In this document: positions 34,705-42,041 of the stretch, in pieces | How the letters are laid out: the number at the start of each line of letters is the position of its first letter | Position numbering within the stretch: position 1 is the stretch's first letter | NCBI GenBank assembly: GCA_934574045.1 | Contig: CAKTMK010000007.1 | Location: 10,597-74,596, forward strand | Direction: 5' to 3' | DNA length: 64,000 nucleotides | DNA from: an uncultured Oscillibacter sp. | Lineage (GTDB): Bacteria > Bacillota > Clostridia > Oscillospirales > Oscillospiraceae | The notes under the pieces: model-generated | Databases searched by the model: none | What the model was told of the DNA's origin: nothing | Seen by the model: the letters and a program-made list of their open reading frames with translations, nothing else | Program-made: the position numbers and the translations under genes

Positions 34705-35541
34705 ATGAACGTTGGCATCATCGGCCTGGGGCTGATCGGCGGCTCCATGGCAAAGAGCGTCAAGGCCCGCACGTCTCACACCGTCTGGGGCTTTGATACG
34801 GACGCGGAGACCATGACCCTCGCCCGCCTGTGCGGCGCCATCGACGGGGCGCTGACGGAGGAAAACCTCCCCCAGTGCGACCTCATTCTGGTGGCCGTCT
34901 GCCCCGGCGCGGCGGTGAAGTGGGTCGCGTCCCACGCGGAGCACATCGCCCAGACAGCCATCGTGGTGGATCTTTGCGGCGTGAAGCGGGCGGTAGTGGA
35001 GCAGATCGCCCCCATCGCGGCTCAGCGGGGCTTCGCCTACATCGGCGGCCATCCCATGGCGGGACTGGAGCGGGGCGGCTTCGTCAACTCCAGCGACCAT
35101 CTCTACGACGGCGCGTCCATGATCCTCACGCCGGACAACCGGACGGATATGCAGCTTCTGGAGACGCTCAAGGCGTTCTTCCTGGACGTGGGCTTCGCCA
35201 ACCTCACCTTCTCCGACCCGGACGAGCACGACCGCATCATTGCCTACACCTCTCAGCTGGCCCACATTGCCTCCAGCGCTTACGTCAAGTCGCCGGAGGC
35301 CCAGAAGCGCCGCGGCTTCTCCGCCGGGAGCTTCCGGGACATGACCCGCGTGGCCCGGCTGGACGAGAAGATGTGGACCGAGCTGTTTCTGGACAACGCC
35401 GACCACCTGACCGAGGAGCTGGGCATCCTGATCGGCCACCTGAACGAGTATCTGGCCGCTCTGGAGAGCCGCGACGCGGACGCGCTGCGGGCGCTTTTGA
35501 AGGAGGGCCGCGAGCTGAAGGCCACCGCCGGCGGAAACTGA
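34705..35541 (+). CDS. tyrA: Prephenate dehydrogenase
   Basis: Oxidises prephenate to 4-hydroxyphenylpyruvate for tyrosine. The 278 residues have an NAD-binding GLGLIGGSMAKS near 7-18, CPGAAVKW, the conserved HPMAGLERGG near 118 with the catalytic-site His, and a helical C-terminal domain (YTSQLAHIASSAY, SFRDMTRVA). No ACT domain is present, so Tyr control probably rests with DAHP synthase and the attenuator. The ATG at 34705 is 4 bp after the aroF stop, with GGAGGGCTGAG as its ribosome binding site. Confidence 0.95.
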   Translation: MNVGIIGLGLIGGSMAKSVKARTSHTVWGFDTDAETMTLARLCGAIDGALTEENLPQCDLILVAVCPGAAVKWVASHAEHIAQTAIVVDLCGVKRAVVEQIAPIAAQRGFAYIGGHPMAGLERGGFVNSSDHLYDGASMILTPDNRTDMQLLETLKAFFLDVGFANLTFSDPDEHDRIIAYTSQLAHIASSAYVKSPEAQKRRGFSAGSFRDMTRVARLDEKMWTELFLDNADHLTEELGILIGHLNEYLAALESRDADALRALLKEGRELKATAGGN

Positions 35542-35571
35542 GCCGGACTATCTCATCAAACGGAGGTCCCC

Positions 35572-36642
35572 ATGGAATCCAATCAGACCATCACAATCCA
35601 GACCCAGCCGTCCTATCTCGTGCACATCGGCTCCGGTCTGCTGGACCGCTGCGGCCAGTTCGCCGCCGAGGCTCTGACTCCCTGCCGCGCCGCCGTGGTC
35701 ACGGACAGCAATGTGGCGCCGCTGTACCTCTCCCGGGTAGAGGAGAGCCTGCGCGCTGCGGGCTTCTCCGTCTGCGCCCACGTGTTCCCCGCCGGCGAGG
35801 CGCGGAAAAACCTCTCCACCCTCTCCGACATTCTGGAATTTCTGGCGCAGGAGCAGCTCACCCGCAGCGACTGCGTCGTGGCGCTGGGCGGCGGCGTGTG
35901 CGGCGATATGGCGGGCTTTGCCGCGGGATGCTACCTGCGGGGCGTCGCCTATGTCCAGATCCCCACCACCCTGCTGTCCTCCGTGGACTCCTCCGTGGGC
36001 GGCAAGACCGCCGTGGATCTGCGGGCGGGCAAGAATCTGGCAGGGCTGTTTCTCCAGCCCTCCGCCGTGGTGTGCGACACGGACTGCCTGCGCACCCTCC
36101 CCCCGCTGGAGCGGGCGGACGGCACGGCGGAGGCGCTCAAGACCGGCGTTCTCTCCGGCGCGGAGCTGTTCTCCCTGTTTGAAGCGGACGACATCACGCC
36201 CCATCTGAGCGAGATCGTGGGCCGGTGCATCGCCTTCAAAGGCTCCGTGGTGGAGCAGGACCCGCTGGACAACGGCCTGCGCCGGACGCTGAATCTGGGC
36301 CACACCGCCGGACACGCCATCGAAAAGTGCAGCGGCTACGCTCTGCACCACGGCCACGCCGTGGCCGCCGGCCTCGCCATCATCGCCCGGGCGGCGGAGG
36401 CGCTGGGCTGGGCGGAGGAGCCGTGCGCCGCCCGCATCTGCGCGGCCCTGCGGCGGCACGGTCTGCCCACCGGCACGGAGTACGCCCCCGCGGCGCTGGC
36501 GCAGGCGGCGCTGGCGGACAAAAAACGCCGGGGCGGCAGCATTTCGCTGGTCGTTCCCAGAAGGATCGGCAAGTGCGAGATGGTCACTGTCCCCGTTGGC
36601 GAGCTGGAGCGCATCTTCGCCGCCGGATGGGAGGACCGCTGA
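35572..36642 (+). CDS. aroB: 3-Dehydroquinate synthase
   Basis: Zn2+ and NAD+-dependent cyclisation of DAHP to 3-dehydroquinate. The 356 residues show ALGGGVCGDMAGFAAG near 103, PTTLLSSVDSSVGGKTAVD near 127, the zinc-ligand region RRTLNLGHTAGHAIE near 240, and HHGHAVAAGLAI. The stop shares its last base with the aroA start (TGATG). Confidence 0.97.
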   Translation: MESNQTITIQTQPSYLVHIGSGLLDRCGQFAAEALTPCRAAVVTDSNVAPLYLSRVEESLRAAGFSVCAHVFPAGEARKNLSTLSDILEFLAQEQLTRSDCVVALGGGVCGDMAGFAAGCYLRGVAYVQIPTTLLSSVDSSVGGKTAVDLRAGKNLAGLFLQPSAVVCDTDCLRTLPPLERADGTAEALKTGVLSGAELFSLFEADDITPHLSEIVGRCIAFKGSVVEQDPLDNGLRRTLNLGHTAGHAIEKCSGYALHHGHAVAAGLAIIARAAEALGWAEEPCAARICAALRRHGLPTGTEYAPAALAQAALADKKRRGGSISLVVPRRIGKCEMVTVPVGELERIFAAGWEDR

Positions 36643-37865
36643 TGGACGTGTGCATCCGGCCCGCGCTGCTGCGCGGGGAGATCACGCCGCCGCCCAGCAA
36701 GTCTCAGGCCCACCGCCTGCTGATCGCCGCCGCGCTGGCGGAGGGCGTCAGCACCGTGCGGGGCGCGGCTCTCTCCGACGACATTCAGGCCACCCTGCGC
36801 TGTATGGCGGCGCTGGGCGCGGAGTGGGAGCAGACCGCTCCGGGCGCGCTGCGCGTCCGCGGGACCCGGGGGCCGGTCCCCGGCGGGCCGCTCCCGGAGT
36901 TCGACTGCGGGGAGTCCGGCTCCACCCTCCGTTTTTTCCTTCCGCTGGCGCTGGCGCTGGCGGGGGGCGGCGCGTTCACAGGCCGGGGACGGCTGATGGA
37001 CCGGCCCCAGCGACCCTATTTCGAGCTGTTTGATGAAAAGGGCATGGCTTACCGCCAGTCCGCGGGCGTCCTGACAGTGGAGGGGCGGCTGGCCCCCGGC
37101 GAATACCGGCTGCGGGGCGACGTGTCCAGCCAGTTCTTCACGGGGCTGCTGCTGGCACTGCCGCTGCTGGACGGGCCGTCCACGCTGGTGAGCACCACCG
37201 CGCTGGAATCCGCGGACTACGTGGCCATGACGCTGGAGGTCCTCAAGACCGCCGGCGTCGCCGTCCGGGCGGACGCGGACGGGCGGCGTTTTCAGATCCC
37301 CGCCGCGCGTCCCCGCACCTTTGACGCGGTGGTGGAGGCGGACTGGTCGCAGGCCGCGTTCTGGTACGCCGCCGCGCTTCAGGGCGGCGAGGTCCGCGTG
37401 TGCGGGCTGAACGAGCGCTCCGCTCAGGGCGACCGGGTCATTGCCGGATACTTCCGGCAGATGCAGTCTCCCGGCGATCTGGAGATCGATGTTTCCGGCT
37501 GCCCCGATCTGGTGCCGCCGCTGGCCGTGATGGCGGCGGCGCGGCGGGGGACCGTCCGCCTTGCGAACGCCGCGCGCCTGCGGCTGAAGGAGAGCGACCG
37601 GCTCCGGACCACCGCCGCCATGGTCAACGCGCTGGGCGGTCAGGCGGAGGAGGGCGCGGACTTTTTGACCGTCCACGGCGTTCCCCAGCTCTCCGGCGGC
37701 ACCGTGGACGGCGCCAACGACCACCGCATCGTCATGGCGGCGGCCATCGCCGCCGCCCGCTGCGCCGGGCCGGTCACGATCCTTGGGGCCGAGGCCGTGC
37801 GCAAGTCCTATCCCACGTTTTTCGAGGATTATCAGGCTCTGGGAGGTGACGCAGTTGTCCTCTGA
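36642..37865 (+). CDS. aroA: 5-Enolpyruvylshikimate-3-phosphate synthase
   Basis: Sixth shikimate step. The 407 residues include PPPSKSQAHRLLIAAAL near 17, DCGESGSTLRFFLPLAL near 88 (class-type sequence with LRFF), RGDVSSQFFTGLLLALPLL near 154, and RLKESDRLRTTAAMV near 308. The motif around the PEP/glyphosate site, CGESGSTLRF, contains Ser where class I enzymes have Asn-Ala-Gly-Thr-Ala, so it looks like the less common short type found in Clostridia. It overlaps aroB by 1 bp and aroC by 11 bp. Confidence 0.95.
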   Translation: MDVCIRPALLRGEITPPPSKSQAHRLLIAAALAEGVSTVRGAALSDDIQATLRCMAALGAEWEQTAPGALRVRGTRGPVPGGPLPEFDCGESGSTLRFFLPLALALAGGGAFTGRGRLMDRPQRPYFELFDEKGMAYRQSAGVLTVEGRLAPGEYRLRGDVSSQFFTGLLLALPLLDGPSTLVSTTALESADYVAMTLEVLKTAGVAVRADADGRRFQIPAARPRTFDAVVEADWSQAAFWYAAALQGGEVRVCGLNERSAQGDRVIAGYFRQMQSPGDLEIDVSGCPDLVPPLAVMAAARRGTVRLANAARLRLKESDRLRTTAAMVNALGGQAEEGADFLTVHGVPQLSGGTVDGANDHRIVMAAAIAAARCAGPVTILGAEAVRKSYPTFFEDYQALGGDAVVL

Positions 37866-38961
37866 ATTTGGAAACCGCCTGCGCGTGAGCGTATTCGGCC
37901 AGTCCCACGGAAAGGCCATCGGCGTGGTGGCCGACGGCCTGCCCGCAGGAGAGGAGGTGGACATGGAGGCGCTGGCCCAGTTCATGGCCCGCCGCCGTCC
38001 GGGACGCAGTCCCCTGTCCACCCCCCGGCAGGAGAGCGACATCCCCACGTTCCTCTCCGGTCTGGAAAACGGCATCACCTGCGGCGCGCCGCTGTGCGCG
38101 GTCATTGAGAACCGGGACCAGCACTCCGCTGACTACGCGGCTCTAGCCGACACGCCCCGCCCCGGCCACGCGGACTACACCGCGTGGGTCAAGTGGGGCG
38201 GCCGGGCGGATATGCGGGGCGGCGGACACTTCTCCGGCCGCCTGACCGCGCCGCTGTGCATCATCGGCGGGATCGCCAAGCAGATCCTGGCCCGCCGGGG
38301 CGTCTATGTGGGCGCGCACCTGATGTCCGTGGGCGAGGAGTCGGACGTGCCGTTTCCCTCCCGCCCGGTGTCCGCCCTGTTCGACGAGGTGGCGGCGAAG
38401 CCCTTCCCCGTGCTGGACGACATCTGCGGCGAGCGGATGAAAAACGAGATCCTCACCGCCGCGCAGGAGGGGGACTCCGTAGGCGGCGTGGTGGAGTGTG
38501 CGGCCGTCGGCGTGCCCGCCGGACTGGGCGAGCCGATGTTCGGCGGTGTGGAAAACCGCCTTGCGGCGGCGCTGTTCGGCATCCCCGCCATGAAAGGACT
38601 GGAATTCGGCGCGGGGTTCCAGTCCGCGGCGCTGCGCGGCAGCGTCAACAACGACCCCTTCTGCATCCGCAACCGGCGGGTGGAGACCACCCGCAACCGC
38701 TGCGGCGGTATTCTGGGCGGCATCACCAACGGGATGCCCCTGACGCTGCGGGCCGCCTTCAAGCCCACGCCCTCCATCTCCAAGCCGCAGCAGACCGTCC
38801 GGCTGAGCCGGATGGAGGAGACAGAGCTGGTCATCACCGGGCGGCACGACCCCTGCATCGCCCACCGGGCCGTTCCGGTGGTGGAGGCGGTGACCGCCGT
38901 GGTGCTGCTGGATATGCTTCTGGAAGAAAATGAAAAGGAGAGCAACCATGGAACTTTCTGA
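37855..38961 (+). CDS. aroC: Chorismate synthase, TTG start
   Basis: Flavin-dependent elimination giving chorismate. The 368 residues have FGQSHGKAIGVVADGLPAG near 14, RRRPGRSPLSTPRQESD near 42, GGHFSGRLTAPLCI near 121, and RHDPCIAHRAVPVVEA near 335. The TTG at 37855 has GGGAGGTGA 6-7 bases upstream, inside the end of aroA; no in-frame ATG would give a complete N terminus. The 3' end overlaps pheA by 14 bp. Confidence 0.96.
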   Translation: MSSEFGNRLRVSVFGQSHGKAIGVVADGLPAGEEVDMEALAQFMARRRPGRSPLSTPRQESDIPTFLSGLENGITCGAPLCAVIENRDQHSADYAALADTPRPGHADYTAWVKWGGRADMRGGGHFSGRLTAPLCIIGGIAKQILARRGVYVGAHLMSVGEESDVPFPSRPVSALFDEVAAKPFPVLDDICGERMKNEILTAAQEGDSVGGVVECAAVGVPAGLGEPMFGGVENRLAAALFGIPAMKGLEFGAGFQSAALRGSVNNDPFCIRNRRVETTRNRCGGILGGITNGMPLTLRAAFKPTPSISKPQQTVRLSRMEETELVITGRHDPCIAHRAVPVVEAVTAVVLLDMLLEENEKESNHGTF

Positions 38962-40084
38962 GATTCGTGAAAAGATCGACGCAGTGGACGAGGAGCTGCT
39001 CAAGCTCTTCCTGACCCGGATGGCGCTGTCCGAGGACGTGGCCGCCGCCAAGAACGAGCAGGGCCTGCCCATCTGCAACCGCCAGCGGGAGCGTGAGATC
39101 CTCGCCAAGGTCACGGCGGAGGCCGGCGATAAGGAGCGCTACGCCTATCACCTGTTCACCACCCTGTTCCACCTCTCCCGCGCGCGGCAGGCGGAGCTGA
39201 TGAACGCCCCCACCCACGTGGCCGCGCAGGTGCAGGCGTCCCTCGCGGCGGGCAGCGGCGTGTTCCCCCAGACCGGTCTGGTTGCCTGTCAGGGCATGGA
39301 GGGCGCCAACTCTCAGGCCGCGTGCGACCGTCTGCTGCCCCGGGGCAACATCGTGTACGTCAAGAGCTTTGAGGCCGTGGCCTCGGCGGTGCAGTCCGGC
39401 CTGTGCCAGTTCGGCGTGCTGCCCATCGAAAACAGCTCCAACGGTTCCGTCCGCGTGGTGTACGACCTGCTCCAGCGCCAGCACCTGTCCATCGTGCGCA
39501 GCACCCGTCTGTGCATCCGGCACGAGCTGCTGGGCCTGCCCGGGGCAAAGGCGGAGGAGCTGACGGAGATCTACTCCCATCCGCAGGCCATCGGCCAGTG
39601 CGCCCGCTTTCTGGACAGTCTGTCCGGCGTGCGCGTGATCCCCTGCGACAACACCGCCACCGCGTCCAAGATGGTGGCCGAGCGGAAGGACCCCCACGTG
39701 GCCGCCCTCTCGTCCCACGCCTGCGCCGAGCTGTACGGCCTGAGTGTGCTCAACGAGAACGTGCAGGACAGCGACAACAACTACACCCGCTTCATCTGCG
39801 TGTCCAAGGACCCGGCCATCTACGCCGGAGCCAGCCGCATCAGCCTGATTTTCGCCTGCGACAACAAGCCCGGCGCGCTCTACGACATCCTCTCCAAGCC
39901 CGCGGCGCTTGGCATCAACATGACCAAGCTGGAGAGCTGCCCCGTCACTGGCCGGAACTTCGAGTTCATCTTCTTCATCGAGCTGGAGGCCGATCTGCGG
40001 GACCCGGCGGTCCTGACCATGCTGGAGGAGATGGAGCGCGAGTGCCAGAGCTTCCACTTCCTCGGCAGCTACTCGGAAGTGTGA
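38948..40084 (+). CDS. pheA: Bifunctional chorismate mutase / prephenate dehydratase
   Basis: Converts chorismate to prephenate and then phenylpyruvate. Residues 1-85 are an AroQ-type mutase (LSEIREKIDAVDEELLKLFLTRM). About 110-290 is the dehydratase (PIENSSNGSVRVVYDLL, and NYTRFICVSKD). About 295-375 is an ACT domain with PGALYDIL and LESCPVTG in place of the usual GALV and ESRP Phe-binding motifs, so Phe inhibition is probable but the site is slightly altered. The ATG at 38948 follows AAAAGGAG. Confidence 0.96.
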   Translation: MELSEIREKIDAVDEELLKLFLTRMALSEDVAAAKNEQGLPICNRQREREILAKVTAEAGDKERYAYHLFTTLFHLSRARQAELMNAPTHVAAQVQASLAAGSGVFPQTGLVACQGMEGANSQAACDRLLPRGNIVYVKSFEAVASAVQSGLCQFGVLPIENSSNGSVRVVYDLLQRQHLSIVRSTRLCIRHELLGLPGAKAEELTEIYSHPQAIGQCARFLDSLSGVRVIPCDNTATASKMVAERKDPHVAALSSHACAELYGLSVLNENVQDSDNNYTRFICVSKDPAIYAGASRISLIFACDNKPGALYDILSKPAALGINMTKLESCPVTGRNFEFIFFIELEADLRDPAVLTMLEEMERECQSFHFLGSYSEV

Positions 40085-40088
40085 GCCG

Positions 40089-41339
40089 ATGCCGGAAAAG
40101 ATCTACGGACTTCTGGGCCGGAAGCTGAGCCACAGCTGGTCCGTCCCCATCCACGCGGCGGTGGGAAATCCGGCGTACCGGCTCATTGAGCTGGAGCCGG
40201 AGGACCTGCCCGCCTTTCTGGCGCGGGAGGACATCGGCGGCCTGAACGTAACCATCCCCTACAAGCGGGACGTGATGCCCCTGTGCGACGTGATCGACCC
40301 CGCCGCGCGGGACATCGGCAGCGTGAACACGCTGGTGCGCCGGGACGGGAAGCTGTACGCGTGGAACACGGACATCTCCGGCTTTTTGTTCATGGCCCGC
40401 CGGGCGGGCGTGGAGCTGAAGGACCGCAAGGTCCTCATCCTCGGCAGCGGCGGCACCTCCCTCACGGCGCAGGCCGCAGCCCGGACCTGCGGTGCGGCGG
40501 AGATCGTGGTGGTCTCCCGCGGCGGCGCAGACAACTATGACAATCTGGACCGCCACAGCGACGCCCAGATCGTGGTGAACACCACCCCGGTGGGGATGTA
40601 CCCCAACGTAGGCGCGGCGGCGGTGGATCTGTCCCGGTTCCCCGCCTGCCGGGGCGTTCTGGACGTAGTATACAACCCCCGGCGGACGGCCCTGCTCTTA
40701 CAGGCGGAGTCGCTGGGCATCCCCTGCTCGGACGGTCTGCCCATGCTGGTGAATCAGGCCATCGCCGCAGAGGAGCACTTCTTTCAGCGCTCCATCGATC
40801 CGGCGGAGAACGAGCGGGTGCTGGGTCTTCTGCGCCGGGAGATGGAAAACATCGTCCTGATCGGCATGCCCGGCTGCGGAAAGACCACTGTGGGCGCGGA
40901 GCTTGCCGCGCTGACGGGCCGGGAGGCGGTGGATCTGGACGCGGAGATCGTCAAGACCGCCGGAAAGTCCATCCCGGAGATCTTCGCTCAGGACGGCGAG
41001 GCCGCTTTCCGGGCACTGGAGCGGGAGACCGCCCAGCGCTTCGGCAAGGAGAGCAGAAAGATTATCGTCTGCGGCGGCGGCATTGTGAAGGACCCCCGCA
41101 ACTACGGGCCGCTGCATCAGAACGGCCGCATCTATCAGCTGGACCGGGCGCTGGACAAGCTGCCCACCGACGGCCGCCCCCTCTCGCAGAACGCGGACCT
41201 CGCCGCCATGGCGGCGGAGCGGGGACCGCTGTACGCCCGGTTCCGGGACGCGCTGATCGACAATAACGCCGCTCCGGCGGACGCCGCCGGGGCCATCTGG
41301 AGGGATTTTTGTGCGGATCTTGATCCTGAACGGACCTAA
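40089..41339 (+). CDS. aroE-aroK: Shikimate dehydrogenase-shikimate kinase fusion
   Basis: A 416-residue fusion. Residues 1-245 are shikimate dehydrogenase: GRKLSHSWSVPIHAAVG, NVTIPYKRDV with the catalytic Lys, SVNTLV, LGSGGTSLTA as nucleotide loop, and DGLPMLVNQA. Residues 255-410 are shikimate kinase: Walker A GMPGCGKTTVG near 260, DLDAEIVKTAGKSIPEIF, and CGGGIVKDPRNY. The kinase lid motif is weaker (PLYARFRD). Two consecutive pathway enzymes are joined, although in order of catalysis dehydrogenase then kinase. It overlaps aroQ by 29 bp. Confidence 0.95.
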   Translation: MPEKIYGLLGRKLSHSWSVPIHAAVGNPAYRLIELEPEDLPAFLAREDIGGLNVTIPYKRDVMPLCDVIDPAARDIGSVNTLVRRDGKLYAWNTDISGFLFMARRAGVELKDRKVLILGSGGTSLTAQAAARTCGAAEIVVVSRGGADNYDNLDRHSDAQIVVNTTPVGMYPNVGAAAVDLSRFPACRGVLDVVYNPRRTALLLQAESLGIPCSDGLPMLVNQAIAAEEHFFQRSIDPAENERVLGLLRREMENIVLIGMPGCGKTTVGAELAALTGREAVDLDAEIVKTAGKSIPEIFAQDGEAAFRALERETAQRFGKESRKIIVCGGGIVKDPRNYGPLHQNGRIYQLDRALDKLPTDGRPLSQNADLAAMAAERGPLYARFRDALIDNNAAPADAAGAIWRDFCADLDPERT

Positions 41340-41736
41340 TCTGAATATGCTGGGCATCCGGGAGCCGGAGATCTATGGCCACACGACCTACGCCGACCTG
41401 TGCGCCATGATCCAAACGGAGGCGGACCGGCTGGGCGTGGAGGCCGAGTTCTTCCAGTCCAATCACGAGGGCGCGCTGGTGGACGCCATCCAGCAGGGCT
41501 ACGGCCGGGTGGACGGCATCGTCATCAACCCCGGCGCGTACACCCACACCAGCGTGGCGCTGCTGGACGCGGTGAAGGCCGTGGGCATCCCCACGGTTGA
41601 GGTCCACATCTCCGACCCGGACACGCGGGAGCCCTTCCGCAAGACCTCCTACATCCGCGCCGCCTGCGTCCGGACCATCAAGGGCCGCGGGCTGGAGGGC
41701 TATCTGGAGGCCCTGCGCTTCCTCTGTGAAAAATGA
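41311..41736 (+). CDS. aroQ: Type II 3-dehydroquinate dehydratase, GTG start
   Basis: Third shikimate step. The 141-residue dodecameric-type enzyme has LILNGPNLNMLGIREPEIYG (20 residues from position 3), QSNHEGALVDAI with the active-site region, NPGAYTHTSVALLDA, and EVHISDPDTREPFRKTSYI. The GTG at 41311 lies inside the preceding gene with GGAGGG 6 bases upstream. It completes the set: every step from DAHP to chorismate, phenylpyruvate and hydroxyphenylpyruvate is encoded between 33.7 and 41.7 kb. Confidence 0.97.
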   Translation: MRILILNGPNLNMLGIREPEIYGHTTYADLCAMIQTEADRLGVEAEFFQSNHEGALVDAIQQGYGRVDGIVINPGAYTHTSVALLDAVKAVGIPTVEVHISDPDTREPFRKTSYIRAACVRTIKGRGLEGYLEALRFLCEK

Positions 41737-41741
41737 CCTGT

Positions 41742-41773
41742 GAGCGCTCCCGGAAAAATTTCCGGGAGCGCTC
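41742..41773 (+). terminator. Stem-loop at the end of the aro operon
   Basis: Perfect 15-bp arms GAGCGCTCCCGGAAA / TTTCCGGGAGCGCTC, 5 bp after the aroQ stop. No T-tract follows, so termination efficiency is uncertain. Confidence 0.6.
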
Positions 41774-41918
41774 GGCTTATCAGGCCCCCTTTCAACGAGC
41801 TGCCGTGATTTTCCGCCCCCGTTCCTCCGCCGCGGCAAGTTCCCCTTCCGCAGCGCCGGTCCCGCGGGTCTGTCGGCCGTCCGTGCGTCCGGCGCGGCGG
41901 AATGGTTCCAAATTTTTC

Positions 41919-42014
41919 TTGACAATCCGGGAAAAATCAGGTAATCTAAACGGCAGTTAGGCGCCTCTAACCACAGGGGCGTTTTCTTTTGTCCGGCAGT
42001 TAGTTTATGCTAAC
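41919..42014 (+). promoter_or_regulatory. Promoter and structured leader of the SLH surface protein gene
   Basis: Promoter TTGACA (41919-41924), 17-bp spacer, TAATCT (41942-41947). The leader contains an exact 10-bp direct repeat CGGCAGTTAG (41951-41960 and 41994-42003). Each copy forms a hairpin GTTAG-N6-CTAAC (41956-41971 and 41999-42014). Loop and 3' strand of the first hairpin, CGCCTCT (41962-41968), can instead pair with AGGGGCG (41975-41981), which is followed by TTTTCTTTT: a terminator that competes with, or forms a pseudoknot on, the first hairpin. The 41774-41918 stretch shows no gene. Confidence 0.6.
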
Positions 42015-42041
42015 CCGAGATCTGCACGCAGGAGGACTACC

